The notes under the pieces: generated by a model
What the model was told of the DNA's origin: nothing
What the model saw: the letters and a program-made list of their open reading frames with translations, nothing else
Database searches by the model: none
Made by a program: the position numbers and the translations under genes
Shown: positions 42,673 to 52,760 of the stretch, in pieces
How positions within the stretch are numbered: the stretch's first letter is position 1
How the letters are laid out: the number at the start of each line of letters is the position of its first letter
Source: Paenarthrobacter sp. PH39-S1
GTDB lineage: Bacteria > Actinomycetota > Actinomycetes > Actinomycetales > Micrococcaceae
DNA length: 64,000 nucleotides
Reading direction: 5' to 3'
Assembly (NCBI RefSeq): GCF_030063245.1
Contig: NZ_JASISR010000001.1
Location: forward strand, 34,168 to 98,167

Positions 42673-43542
42673 ATGCGGTTGGCATTTTCCACTTTGGGTG
42701 CGCCTGACGCTTCCGTAACGCAATTGATCCAGTGGGCACGGCGGTTTGGGGCCCGTGGGCTCGAACTACGGGTGGACGACGGCGGCATCACACCTTTGGG
42801 GTTGACCGCAGCCGGGCGCGTGGAGCTTCGGCAGGCACTTGAGGATGCCGGGGTGGAGGTGCTGGCCCTGGCGAGCTACGTCAGGATCTGCGCGCCGGGA
42901 CCGGACCACGAGGTGCTGGCCGGCCTGCGTGCGAACCTGCAGCTTGCTGCCGATTTAGGAGCGCGGGGGATGCGGGTTTTCCCGGGGGCAGGCGTAGATC
43001 CCTTGGCGACGGCTGATATGTCGGGCTTCGACGCGGCAGGTGCCCGGCGGCTGTCGGCGGTGCTGGGCGAGGCCGGGCATCTGGGAGTCCGGCTGCTGCT
43101 GGAAACGCACGATTCGCATCCACGGGGAGCGGATGTCGCGCGCATTTTGGCGCTGGTGGATGACCCGGGCGCGGTTTTGGCCGCAGTTGCGGCCGACGCG
43201 GAACCGGGCCCGTCCGGCGTGGGCATCATCTGGGACGTGCTGCACCCCTGGCGTTACGGCGAGACCCCGCGGGAGACGGCGCGGCATGTGGCCCCATACT
43301 ATGCCTACAGCCAGTTCAAGGACGGGCAAATAGGCTCCGCGCCGACGGACGTCACCCTCCGGCTGCCCGGGCAGGGCAGCGTTCCGCTGCGCGAAATCGC
43401 ACAGCTGGCCACGGCGCTGAGCGCAGCGCAGGGCAACGCCGATCCGTGGTTCTCGCTGGAATGGGAGAAGGCCTGGCACCCGGAATTGCCTGAGCTACCG
43501 GTTGCCCTGGCAGCCCTGCAGCAGGTTCTGGCAGCGGACTAG
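42673..43542 (+). CDS. Sugar phosphate isomerase/epimerase family protein (TIM barrel)
   Basis: This 289-residue protein has the xylose isomerase-like/AP endonuclease 2 TIM-barrel fold. MRLAFSTLGAPDASVTQLIQWARRFGARGLELR is the first strand-helix unit, RLLLETHDSHPRGADVARIL holds a metal-ligand Glu/His region, GIIWDVLHPWRYGETP a further Asp/His pair, and WFSLEWEKAWHPELP the last Glu. ATG 42673 has GGAAGGAG upstream. It is divergent from the sulfatase gene and probably converts a sugar of the pathway; epimerase, isomerase and dehydratase activities all occur in this family. Confidence 0.9.
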   Translation: MRLAFSTLGAPDASVTQLIQWARRFGARGLELRVDDGGITPLGLTAAGRVELRQALEDAGVEVLALASYVRICAPGPDHEVLAGLRANLQLAADLGARGMRVFPGAGVDPLATADMSGFDAAGARRLSAVLGEAGHLGVRLLLETHDSHPRGADVARILALVDDPGAVLAAVAADAEPGPSGVGIIWDVLHPWRYGETPRETARHVAPYYAYSQFKDGQIGSAPTDVTLRLPGQGSVPLREIAQLATALSAAQGNADPWFSLEWEKAWHPELPELPVALAALQQVLAAD

Positions 43543-43591
43543 ATCGCGGTATCGGAGCCACGTCACTCGACGCGCTGGGATGCTCGACCGA

Positions 43592-44419
43592 TCATGGCTT
43601 GCGGGCAAAGATCTCCACCGGGGCCAGGACGCCGGCGCGGAACGCTGCGAGCAGATTGGCCATCCGCGGCGGCCCATCGGGGCCCAGGACCAGCAGCGGG
43701 CCGAGCGGCGACGGACCCTTTTCCGCAGTCCGCGCCTGTCCGCGCTCCATGAAAGCGATGCCAAAATCGCGGCGGTTCCGCTCCGAGTCGACCGCAAAGC
43801 CGGCCGCTTCCATCCCCTCGGAGTATTCCAACGGTGTCCCGACGAAGGAGTCTGCCGGCACCGTGGACCATGGCAGCGGGAAGGTGGGTTCGTCGTCGCT
43901 CATCCGCATCACGTCGTAGACGGCGAAGACGCCACCGGGCTTGAGGACTCGGAATACCTCGGCGAACAGCGCAGCCTTATCGTCGATGTTCATCCCGACA
44001 TGCAGCATGGTGGCGACGTCAAACTCGTCGTCGCCAAACGGCAGCGCCAGCGCGCTGCCCTGGCTGAAGGTAACCTGCCCGCCTAGCCCGGTCAGCTCGG
44101 TCAGCGACCGGGCAACCTGGACGAATTCCGGGGTCAGATCGACGCCATGGACCGTTGCCCCGAAGCGATGGGCGAAATGCCGGGCCGGGCCGCCGATGCC
44201 GCTGCCCACGTCCAGCACGCGGGAACCGCTGTGGATGCCGGCGCTGCTTGCAAGGTCCTCGGTGGCTTTGATGCCGCCGATGTGGAACTCATCCGCGCCG
44301 GCGAGGTCCTCCTGGTGCAGGTGGTCCGGGTCGCGGCCCTCGGCCTGCAGGGCCTCGAGTAGCCGTTCCTGAAGATCCCCGCGCGAGTAGTGCCTGACCA
44401 CATTGGCTTCCGTATCCAC
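43592..44419 (-). CDS. Class I SAM-dependent methyltransferase
   Basis: This 275-residue protein has the SAM-binding motif I VLDVGSGIGGPARHFA, motif II-like region EFDVATMLHVGMNIDDKAALFAEVFRVLKPGGVFAVYDVM, and an N-terminal helix set (EEDLAGADEFHIGG-like) found in UbiE/sarcosine-dimethylglycine methyltransferase relatives. The start is GTG 44419 with AGGGAG upstream. It stands alone between the sulfatase island and the XPB genes. The substrate is unknown; small-molecule N- or C-methylation is likely from the family. Confidence 0.9.
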   Translation of the reverse strand: MDTEANVVRHYSRGDLQERLLEALQAEGRDPDHLHQEDLAGADEFHIGGIKATEDLASSAGIHSGSRVLDVGSGIGGPARHFAHRFGATVHGVDLTPEFVQVARSLTELTGLGGQVTFSQGSALALPFGDDEFDVATMLHVGMNIDDKAALFAEVFRVLKPGGVFAVYDVMRMSDDEPTFPLPWSTVPADSFVGTPLEYSEGMEAAGFAVDSERNRRDFGIAFMERGQARTAEKGPSPLGPLLVLGPDGPPRMANLLAAFRAGVLAPVEIFARKP

Positions 44420-44448
44420 GATGATCTCCCTGCCCCGAGCCCGTTCTT

Positions 44449-44491
44449 CACGCTGAACAACTTCATGCCGAAAACTGCACGCTGAACAACT
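44449..44491. repeat. Two 14-base direct repeats upstream of methyltransferase gene
   Basis: CACGCTGAACAACT occurs at 44449-44462 and again at 44478-44491, 29 bases apart, within the 134-base gap before the methyltransferase start. The copies may be a regulator site or a short duplication. Confidence 0.6.
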
Positions 44492-44553
44492 GAAATATTG
44501 AGCCGATCATACGCTCGATTGTGCCGGGCTGCGTGCCACGTCAACACGCAGCC

Positions 44554-46200
44554 CTATCCGGTCGTGGCGATGTCCTTCGCATCCAGAATCCGGTAGGCAT
44601 AGCCCTGCTCCGCCAGGAAGCGCTGGCGCTTGGCCGCAAAGTCCTGATCCAGGGTGTCACGTGCCACCAGGGTGTAGAACCGCGCTGACCGCCCGTCCGC
44701 CTTGGGCCGAAGCAGCCGACCAAGCCGCTGCGCCTCCTCTTGCCGGGAGCCGAAGGAGCCGGAGACCTGAATTGCTACGGACGCCTCCGGCAGGTCGATG
44801 GAAAAATTCGCCACCTTGGAGACCACCAAGGTATGGATGATCCCCTTCCGAAACTCGCCGAAGAGCCGCTGCCGTTCCTTAACACTTGTCTCGCCCTTGA
44901 TGACGGGGGCATCAAGGTGTTGGGCAATTTCATCGAGTTGATCGATGTACTGCCCGATCACCAGCAGCTGCTCACCCTGATGGGACTTGACCAGCCGCTC
45001 CACCACAGCGGTCTTGGTCTCGCTTGTGGCGCAGAGCCGGTATTTGTCCGCATCGTCGGCCATGGCGTAGGCCATCCGTTCGTCACGCGGCAGATCCACC
45101 CGGACCTCCACGCAGTCCGCCGGCGCGATGTAGCCTTGCGCCTCGATGTCCTTCCATGGGGCGTCGTAGCGTTTAGGCCCAATCAACGAGAAAACCTCGC
45201 CTTCCCGGCCATCCTCCCGGACCAGCGTCGCTGTTAGCCCGAGCCGTCGTCGTGCCTGCAGATCCGCCGTCATCCGGAAGATCGGCGCGGGCAGCAGGTG
45301 CACCTCGTCGTAGATGATCAGACCCCAGTTATTGGCATCCAACAGCTCCAGATGCGGATACAGCCCGCCGCGCCGCATGGTCAGGACCTGATAGGTGGCA
45401 ATGGTGACCGGCCGGACCTCCTTGACGGCACCGGAGTATTCACCAATCTCGGACTCCGTCAACGTGGTGCGCTTGAGCAGCTCGTCCTTCCATTGCCTGG
45501 CGGAGACGGTGTTGGTGACCAGGATCAACGTGGTGGTGCCGCTGACGGCCATCGCGGCGGCGCCGACGAGCGTTTTGCCCGCGCCGCAGGGGAGCACGAC
45601 GACGCCGGAACCGCCGGCCCAGAAATTCTCCACCGCGAGCTGCTGGTACGGACGCAGTTTCCAGCCCTCTTCCAGCAGCGCCACAGGATGCGGCGTGCCG
45701 TCGACATAGCCGGCGAGGTCCTCTGCGGGCCAGCCGATTTTCAGCAACAGCTGCTTGAGCGCGCCGCGCGCGGAGGCGTGCACGACGACGGTCATCGGGT
45801 CAATGCGCGGGCCCAGCAGCGGCTCGATCTTCTTGGCCCGGATCACTTCCTCCAGCACCGGGTAGTCGTCCGTGCGCAGGACCAGTCCGTGCACGGGATC
45901 CTTTTCCAGCCGGAGCCGGCCGTACCGGGACATGGTTTCCGCGACGTCGATCAGCAGCGCGTGCGGCACCGGGAACCGCGAGTACTTGAGCAAGGTGTCA
46001 AGGACCTGCTCCGCGTCCAGCCCGGCGGCGCGGGCGTTCCACAGCCCAAGCGGCGTGAGCCGGTAGCTGTGCATATGCTCGGGGGCCCGTTCCAGCTCGG
46101 CAAACGCGGCAATCGCGTGCCGGGCCTCGGTGGCCTGGGGATGATCCACCTCCAGCAGGATGGTTTTGTCACTCTGGACGATCAGCGGGCCGTCGGTCAT
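44554..46200 (-). CDS. XPB/Rad25-type DNA repair helicase
   Basis: This 548-residue superfamily 2 helicase matches mycobacterial XPB in length and order. It has an N-terminal damage-recognition-like domain, Walker A PCGAGKTLVGAAAMA, DEVH box (IIYDEVHLLPAP), motif III LTATLVREDGREGEVFSLIGPKRYDAPWKD, and motif VI QRLGRLLRPK. It unwinds DNA 3' to 5' and is thought to act in nucleotide-excision-type repair. The ATG overlaps the stop of the next gene (ATGA), so both proteins are probably made in balance. Confidence 0.96.
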   Translation of the reverse strand: MTDGPLIVQSDKTILLEVDHPQATEARHAIAAFAELERAPEHMHSYRLTPLGLWNARAAGLDAEQVLDTLLKYSRFPVPHALLIDVAETMSRYGRLRLEKDPVHGLVLRTDDYPVLEEVIRAKKIEPLLGPRIDPMTVVVHASARGALKQLLLKIGWPAEDLAGYVDGTPHPVALLEEGWKLRPYQQLAVENFWAGGSGVVVLPCGAGKTLVGAAAMAVSGTTTLILVTNTVSARQWKDELLKRTTLTESEIGEYSGAVKEVRPVTIATYQVLTMRRGGLYPHLELLDANNWGLIIYDEVHLLPAPIFRMTADLQARRRLGLTATLVREDGREGEVFSLIGPKRYDAPWKDIEAQGYIAPADCVEVRVDLPRDERMAYAMADDADKYRLCATSETKTAVVERLVKSHQGEQLLVIGQYIDQLDEIAQHLDAPVIKGETSVKERQRLFGEFRKGIIHTLVVSKVANFSIDLPEASVAIQVSGSFGSRQEEAQRLGRLLRPKADGRSARFYTLVARDTLDQDFAAKRQRFLAEQGYAYRILDAKDIATTG

Positions 46201-48785
46201 CTATCCCTCGCTTCGGTGTCAGCGAGCGCGACTTCGGTGGCAGCCAGCGCGTCGGTCCGATCGCCGGTCGGCGCCCCTGGTTCGGCCAGCTCCACGTCCA
46301 TCACGCGGTGGATGGAAACCACCCGCTCAATCTCGCGGCCTGGGTCATAGACGCGGACCCGGCCGCCGCTGACCGACAGCGGTACCAGCACCTGCTGATC
46401 ATGATTGCCGTTGCTGTCCACAATCGAGATATTGACGGACTTCTTCAGCCTGATGGCCTGGCGCAGGGTCTCGAGACCCAATTGCGGCCCCGTCTCCGGG
46501 CCGGCCGGAACCCACGACGGTTTGCTCCGCAGCGCGGAGAGCTGAGCGGCAATATCTTCTTCGGCCGGCTCCCGCGCGGAGGCCCTGCCCGGCTGGACCA
46601 CCGCTGGACCGGACTGAGGCACCTTCACCGGGCCGCCGCCGTCGGACTCCAGGACGGCCGGCGCCATCCCCAGCTCACGCAGCGCCGCGGCGACCTCGCG
46701 TGCACCGGACTTGGTGGTCAACACCGTGGGGGCCAGCGCCACCAGCCCCAAATGCTTGAGCACCGGGATCTGCAGCAGCTCCTGGAGCATCATCTCATCC
46801 TCACTCTGCAGATAGCTGAAGGCGGTTCCGACGCGGAGCCGGCCATGGCGCGCGGCGGTATCCTCCACAAGGTAGCGCAGCGGCTGCGGAATATCCGTCG
46901 CCGAGTGCCGGGCCAGAAAATCGAGGATCCCCTCGGCGTCCTGCCCGGCATCCAGGGCGCGCCGGAGGGACGCGGCGCTGAACCGGAAGATGGTGGCCGG
47001 ACCCTGGCCCTCCGCCGCCGCGAGCAGGTTCAGTTCTGCAGTCAGTTCGGGGGACAAGTAACCGGGTGCGACGGCGGTCAGATCGGCCTGCAGCAGCACA
47101 TGGGCCAGCGGTCGTGGCAGCGCCGCGTGCAGCGCGGCGAGTGCCTCCTCGGGCTTACCGGAGGCGACGGCGGAGCCCATCACGGTGAGCGAGCCGGATC
47201 CTGTCAGCCCGAGCAGCTCGGCTTCGTGCAGAAACCCCGGCAGCAGGCGCGGGAGCCGCCGTGCCAGCCGCGGCTGCCGCCACTGGAAGCGCGCCAGGAT
47301 GGCGGCGCCGTCGAGCACGGGCACCATGCCCGGCGCACTCGCGGCTGACGGTGATGTGCCCGTGTCACCCGCATCCGTGCTTGCCGCAGCCGCTTCGTCG
47401 CTGAGCTCGAGCATGATGGCGAGTGTTTGCTTCCTCAACACGGGTGCATCGGGCCGATATGCCTCCGCCCCCAGTGCGTTGATGAGCCCCGTCCCCGCGG
47501 TCTTGGAGCCGGTGCCGGATCCTGCCGAACCGGAAGCGTTGCCGCCGCCCGAGCCGTCCCGGGAGGATGGCTGACCTACCAGGGCGGGCGCCCGGTCCGC
47601 CTTGAGCCAGGACGTGGCAAGCCAGAGCCATTGCTGCTCCCGGGGCAGTTGCTGCCAATGCGTCTGCGCCACACGCCAGCGGGACGTATCCACGTCCAGT
47701 ACCAGCAAAGAGGCCAGCGCGGCCAGCTCCAGCAGCAGTGTCGTCATTTCCGTATCGATGCGCAACGCGTCGGCCAGCCGACGGACCTCACGCACGCCGA
47801 CGCCCCCGGCGCGCAGCGTTGCCAGTGGCGTGTTCTGGACCTGCGCCAGCAGCTCGGTCTCCAGCCGCAGCACCTCGGCAATGGATCCCAGCGCGGCATT
47901 GCTCACCAGCGAGGAGCTGGTGGCTCTTAATTGCGGTGCCGGGGGTGCCACGCTGAAATCGCGGACAATGACGCGGCCGCGAAGCACCATCGCCACGTCG
48001 GAGGGCAACTCCACGTGCTCGTTGTTCAGCGGAACCAGCAGCCCGCGCGCCAGCAGCCAATCCACCGGCGAGGCGTCGTTGATCCCGGGGCCGGCTATCC
48101 GCTGAGCGTTGGGGATGGCGCCCATGGCACCGGCGCTGAACCGGTCCAACATGCCCTGCGTATTCTCCGGGGCGCCGGACAGCAGTCGCTCCAGCGTCCC
48201 GGGGGCGTCAACCCAGGCATGCATCGCCAGTGCCGCTTCCATCGGCGTTGAAGCATCCTTCACCCCCGCTCCGGACTGCTGCAGCGCCTTCAGGGTCTGC
48301 AGCAGCCGCACCCCGACCGACGGTTGGGTGCGGACCAGCTCCACGTATCTCCGGCCCAGTCCCGCCGGGTGCAGGCCGATGACGTCCTTGAGACTGCTGA
48401 CCGGCAGGTATGCCCGCGATTTGACTGGCTGTCCGAACTGGGCCGGATCACGGTACAGCAAGGCCCGGGCGTGCAGGTCTCTGAGGATGGCGTCGAGGGT
48501 TGACACCGTGCTGCCGGCCATCAACGGCTTGAGCATCGATGCCGTGGCGCTGAGTCCCAAATCCTCGTTGGTGGTCAGATGCAGCACCTCGAGCACCTGG
48601 CTCTGCGGCTGATTGAGCTTGTCCAGGGCCCGGGCGACACTGACTCTGGCGCAGGCTCGGGCCGCGAGGGCGGCAAAATCGGGAACGGCCGGGGAGATCA
48701 GGTCCGGGCGTGCATCGAAGAGCATGCGCAAAGCATTGTCACTTCGCGCCGCCAGTTCCGCCGTCAAAATCCGAATAGAGGACAT
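46197..48785 (-). CDS. XPB-associated helicase-C3 domain protein
   Basis: This 862-residue protein is encoded directly upstream of, and translationally coupled to, the XPB helicase, as in mycobacteria and most actinobacteria. It has the helicase conserved C-terminal domain 3 type (IRFSAASLRRALDAGQDAEGILDFLARHSATDIPQPLRYLVEDTAARHGRLRVG) and an N-terminal WYL-like/winged region. A WYL-like segment near the C-terminus (IRLKKSVNISIVDSNGNHDQQVLVPLSVSGGRVRVYDP) may bind a ligand or nucleic acid. It lacks Walker motifs. It probably forms a DNA repair complex with XPB; the exact role is not known. Confidence 0.92.
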   Translation of the reverse strand: MSSIRILTAELAARSDNALRMLFDARPDLISPAVPDFAALAARACARVSVARALDKLNQPQSQVLEVLHLTTNEDLGLSATASMLKPLMAGSTVSTLDAILRDLHARALLYRDPAQFGQPVKSRAYLPVSSLKDVIGLHPAGLGRRYVELVRTQPSVGVRLLQTLKALQQSGAGVKDASTPMEAALAMHAWVDAPGTLERLLSGAPENTQGMLDRFSAGAMGAIPNAQRIAGPGINDASPVDWLLARGLLVPLNNEHVELPSDVAMVLRGRVIVRDFSVAPPAPQLRATSSSLVSNAALGSIAEVLRLETELLAQVQNTPLATLRAGGVGVREVRRLADALRIDTEMTTLLLELAALASLLVLDVDTSRWRVAQTHWQQLPREQQWLWLATSWLKADRAPALVGQPSSRDGSGGGNASGSAGSGTGSKTAGTGLINALGAEAYRPDAPVLRKQTLAIMLELSDEAAAASTDAGDTGTSPSAASAPGMVPVLDGAAILARFQWRQPRLARRLPRLLPGFLHEAELLGLTGSGSLTVMGSAVASGKPEEALAALHAALPRPLAHVLLQADLTAVAPGYLSPELTAELNLLAAAEGQGPATIFRFSAASLRRALDAGQDAEGILDFLARHSATDIPQPLRYLVEDTAARHGRLRVGTAFSYLQSEDEMMLQELLQIPVLKHLGLVALAPTVLTTKSGAREVAAALRELGMAPAVLESDGGGPVKVPQSGPAVVQPGRASAREPAEEDIAAQLSALRSKPSWVPAGPETGPQLGLETLRQAIRLKKSVNISIVDSNGNHDQQVLVPLSVSGGRVRVYDPGREIERVVSIHRVMDVELAEPGAPTGDRTDALAATEVALADTEARDR

Positions 48786-48917
48786 CGCTCTAACGGTACC
48801 GTGGGCAGCCTAATCTGAACACGTGACGGTGTCCCTGATAGCGGGCCGCAGCCGCGCCCGAAGGGGCGATTTTCCGCAGTCCAACGGGCCGTGGCAGTCG
48901 CCCTTTGGGCAGGCCGG

Positions 48918-49157
48918 TCAGAGCCGACGGCGGCGGGCGATGGCGCGCAACACGCCGATCCCCATCAGGACGAATGCCAGCGGCAACCCAATCATGGCGA
49001 TCCAGTCCAACGCGATCCAGGGCCTACCGCCGGCGACCTTGACCAGCAGTACGCTCGCCAGCGACGCCACACAGACAACGGCGAGTACCGCAGCAGCTAC
49101 ATTGAAGACCAGCCCGCTGCGGCCGGAGTCAGGCATGGCACGGCCGTTCTCAGTCAT
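48918..49157 (-). CDS. Small two-helix membrane protein
   Basis: This 79-residue protein has two hydrophobic segments (LVFNVAAAVLAVVCVASLASVLLV and WIALDWIAMIGLPLAFVLMGIGVL) and a basic C-terminus (RAIARRRR). I do not recognise a named family. The ATG at 49157 has no clear Shine-Dalgarno; a GTG a few codons upstream is possible. It is divergent from the cold-shock gene, a neighbourhood that appears stable in this genus. Confidence 0.75.
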   Translation of the reverse strand: MTENGRAMPDSGRSGLVFNVAAAVLAVVCVASLASVLLVKVAGGRPWIALDWIAMIGLPLAFVLMGIGVLRAIARRRRL

Positions 49158-49335
49158 GCCGTTAACGCTAACAGCGGACACCTTGGCGGCAAAGCCGCGG
49201 CGCCGGGGACGACACGCTAACCTAGAGGGAGCAGACCAACACGCCCAACGCCGTCGCGCCCAATTGAAGGCTTTCCTTTGAGGTTTACGTGCAGCCGCGG
49301 GGGACCCGAGCAAGACGATGAACGAGGTAAACGAA

Positions 49336-49716
49336 GTGCCAACCGGGAAAGTCAAGTGGTATGACAACGAAAAGGGCTTCGGCTTCCTGACCACCGATGA
49401 CGGCAAGGAAGTGTTCCTGCACGCCAATGCGCTGCCGGACGGTGTTTCCGAGGTCAAGGTGGGCATGCGGATGGAATTCGGGGTCGCCGACGGGCGCAAG
49501 GGTGCCCAGGCGATGGCCGCGCGGATTCTCGACAAGGCGCCGTCGGTCGCGAAGGCCAAGCGGATGCCGCCCATGGAACTGGCGCCGATTGTGCAGGATC
49601 TGGTGAGCATGCTGGAGAAATCCGTCGGGGGTCTGACCAACGGCAAATACCCGGACGGCGACGCCGGCAGGATTGCGGCTGCGCTGCGCAAGGTCGCCGA
49701 AAACTTCGACGCGTGA
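49336..49716 (+). CDS. cspA: Cold-shock protein with C-terminal extension
   Basis: This 126-residue protein starts with a cold-shock domain (TGKVKWYDNEKGFGFLTTDDGKEVFLHANAL) containing RNP1 KGFGF and RNP2 VFLHA for single-stranded RNA/DNA binding. It then has a 60-residue actinobacterial extension (MELAPIVQDLVSMLEKSVGGLTNGKYPDG). GTG 49336 was chosen because GAGGT lies 7 bases upstream and the CSD begins there; ATG 49318 would add six residues. It probably acts as an RNA chaperone. A 5' leader of more than 100 bases is possible if transcription starts near TAACCT at 49218. Confidence 0.94.
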   Translation: MPTGKVKWYDNEKGFGFLTTDDGKEVFLHANALPDGVSEVKVGMRMEFGVADGRKGAQAMAARILDKAPSVAKAKRMPPMELAPIVQDLVSMLEKSVGGLTNGKYPDGDAGRIAAALRKVAENFDA

Positions 49717-50372
49717 TGGCCGATTCCTTAACTCCCGCAGCGGTGCCCGCCGGGTCCACCGGATCCACGGTGCCCGCCGGGTCCACGGTGCCCGCCGGAT
49801 CCACGGTGCCCGCCGTACCCGCCGGGTCCACGGTGCCCGCCGTGCCCGCCCAGCCCGGTGCGGGAAAGCGGCCGAAGGGCCGGCCCGGCGTGCCGCTGTG
49901 GCGCACCGGGAAGCCCGACGCCGTGCTGGCGGCCGCCGTCGACGTTGCCAGACAGGGCGTGCTGGGGATCGCTGACGAACGGCAGATCGGCGCGCACCTC
50001 GGAGTCCGCAGCGAGGGCGAGCGCGTCGCAACGCACCTTTTTGAGTGCAGGATGAGCGGGTACGTGGGCTGGCAGTGGTTTGCCGTGCTGGCGCGGGTGT
50101 CCCGGTCCAAAACCGCGACGGTTAATGAGGTGGGGCTGCTGCCATCAGAAAACTCGGTGCTCGCGCCGGACTGGGTGCCGTGGGCGGACCGGGTCCGGCC
50201 GGGGGATGACGAGGAGGCGGCAGAGCTGGCTGGCCTCCTCCTGCCGGAGACGTCCGGTGCGCCCGAGAACGGTCTGCCCGAGAACGCAGCCGCGTTGGCC
50301 ACGGCGCTGCTGGAACAGGAAGAGGCACTGGGGCAGGATGCTGCCGACGCCGAGGCAGACACCCACAACTGA
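49716..50372 (+). CDS. DUF3027 family protein
   Basis: This 218-residue protein begins with a low-complexity Val-Pro-Ala-Gly-Ser-Thr repeat region (residues about 8-45) and then has the DUF3027 domain: PDAVLAAAVDVARQGVLGIADERQIGAHLGVRSEGERVATHLFEC, GYVGWQWFAVLARVSRSKTATVNEVGLLPSENSVLAPDWVPWADRVRPGD. The function is unknown. The ATG overlaps the cold-shock stop (TGATG), so the two proteins are coupled. The repeat is probably variable in length between strains. Confidence 0.92.
   Translation: MADSLTPAAVPAGSTGSTVPAGSTVPAGSTVPAVPAGSTVPAVPAQPGAGKRPKGRPGVPLWRTGKPDAVLAAAVDVARQGVLGIADERQIGAHLGVRSEGERVATHLFECRMSGYVGWQWFAVLARVSRSKTATVNEVGLLPSENSVLAPDWVPWADRVRPGDDEEAAELAGLLLPETSGAPENGLPENAAALATALLEQEEALGQDAADAEADTHN
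49738..49852 (+). repeat. GC-rich tandem repeat in the DUF3027 N-terminus
   Basis: An 18-base unit close to GGTGCCCGCCGGGTCCAC is repeated about six times, with 12-base partial units, in frame. It encodes repeated GSTVPA. Confidence 0.85.
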
Positions 50373-50407
50373 CCCGTTACATTTAGCGATTGACCCCTTC
50401 ATCCGGG

Positions 50408-50453
50408 ACGCAGTTGAGGCGCATGTTCCCCAAAACATGCGCCTCAACTGCGT
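50408..50453. terminator. Perfect 20-base inverted repeat between convergent genes
   Basis: The left arm ACGCAGTTGAGGCGCATGTT (50408-50427) and its exact reverse complement (50434-50453) flank the 6-base loop CCCCAA. It lies between the convergent DUF3027 and serC genes, where it could act as a bidirectional terminator. No T-tract follows, so it may instead be a dispersed palindromic element. Confidence 0.75.
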
Positions 50454-50473
50454 TGTCGATTCGGTGACTGGGG

Positions 50474-51670
<1,197 letters not shown>

Positions 51671-51884
51671 TCAGCGTTAACCGGTCCGTGTCGCACGACG
51701 TAAAGTTCAGCCTCGCTGTGGTCCGGCGGCTTCAGTGGAATAATTTTCCGCCATCTGACAAGCAAGCTAACCTAGAGCAGAGAGTGCAAGGGCCGGCACG
51801 AAAAAGTCGCAGGTTCCGTTGCTGGCCCGCATCATGAAAATCGTGCGCGCAGGTTTCCTATCGAAGCGCCAGGAAGGTGTTGAC

Positions 51885-52580
51885 TTGTCCGACTTGATCG
51901 ACACGACAGAAATGTATTTGAGAACCATCCTGGAGCTGCAAGAGGAAAACATCGTGGCGCTGCGGGCTCGGATTGCCGAGCGCCTGCACCACTCGGGGCC
52001 TACTGTCTCGCAGACCATCGGCCGGATGGAGCGCGACGGCCTGGTGGTCGTTTCCGGGGACCGGCATCTGGAGCTGACCGAGACGGGCCGGCATAAGGCA
52101 ACCCTGGTGATGCGCAAGCACCGCTTGGCGGAGCGGCTGCTCTCCGACGTGATCGGATTGGATTGGGCTTACGTCCACGACGAGGCCTGCCGCTGGGAAC
52201 ACGTCATGAGCGAGCGGGTGGAGAAACGGATCTACGAGCTGCTGGGCCATCCGGAGGAGTCGCCCTACGGTAACCCCATTCCGGGCCTTGAGGCTTTGGG
52301 CGGACGCTCGTCGAAGGCTTTCACCGACGGGGTCATCAATCTGTTGGACGCCATGCCGCTGTACACCGCATCGTCAAGGGTGGAGATCTGCCGGCTGTCC
52401 GAGCGGATTCAAGTGGATCCGGAATTGCTGACCCAGCTCGACGAGGGCGGATTGCGCCCGGGCGCGCGGATTTCGCTGGCCCTGGTGGGCGACTACATCT
52501 CCGTGCGGGTGCCCGATATCGACGGCGCATTGGAGCTTCCGCCCGAGGTTGCTGCCCATGTGTTTGTCTCCGTGAGCTGA
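51885..52580 (+). CDS. ideR: Iron-dependent DtxR/IdeR-type repressor
   Basis: This 231-residue regulator has an N-terminal winged helix (LHHSGPTVSQTIGRMERDGLV), metal-binding and dimerisation domain, and a C-terminal SH3-like domain. Starting at TTG 51885 places the metal ligands at exactly the DtxR/IdeR numbers: Met10, His79, Glu83, His98, Cys102, Glu105 and His106. This supports both the start and an Fe(II)-sensing role rather than the MntR type. AGGAAGG lies upstream. It probably represses iron-uptake genes when iron is plentiful. Confidence 0.95.
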   Translation: MSDLIDTTEMYLRTILELQEENIVALRARIAERLHHSGPTVSQTIGRMERDGLVVVSGDRHLELTETGRHKATLVMRKHRLAERLLSDVIGLDWAYVHDEACRWEHVMSERVEKRIYELLGHPEESPYGNPIPGLEALGGRSSKAFTDGVINLLDAMPLYTASSRVEICRLSERIQVDPELLTQLDEGGLRPGARISLALVGDYISVRVPDIDGALELPPEVAAHVFVSVS

Positions 52581-52760
52581 TTACGCTCTGCGCGGAACCC
52601 GGTCTCGCGTTTGTCGCCTGTACTGTAGCACCTAGCAGCCACCGCCAAACCTAGTGAAGGTGGGACGACGGATGAGTTGTCCATAGGAATTATAACGAAT
52701 CCGTTACGGGGAAAAGTTTCTACCGTATAGTAGCTACCTGGCGCTGATACCAAAGCGTTA

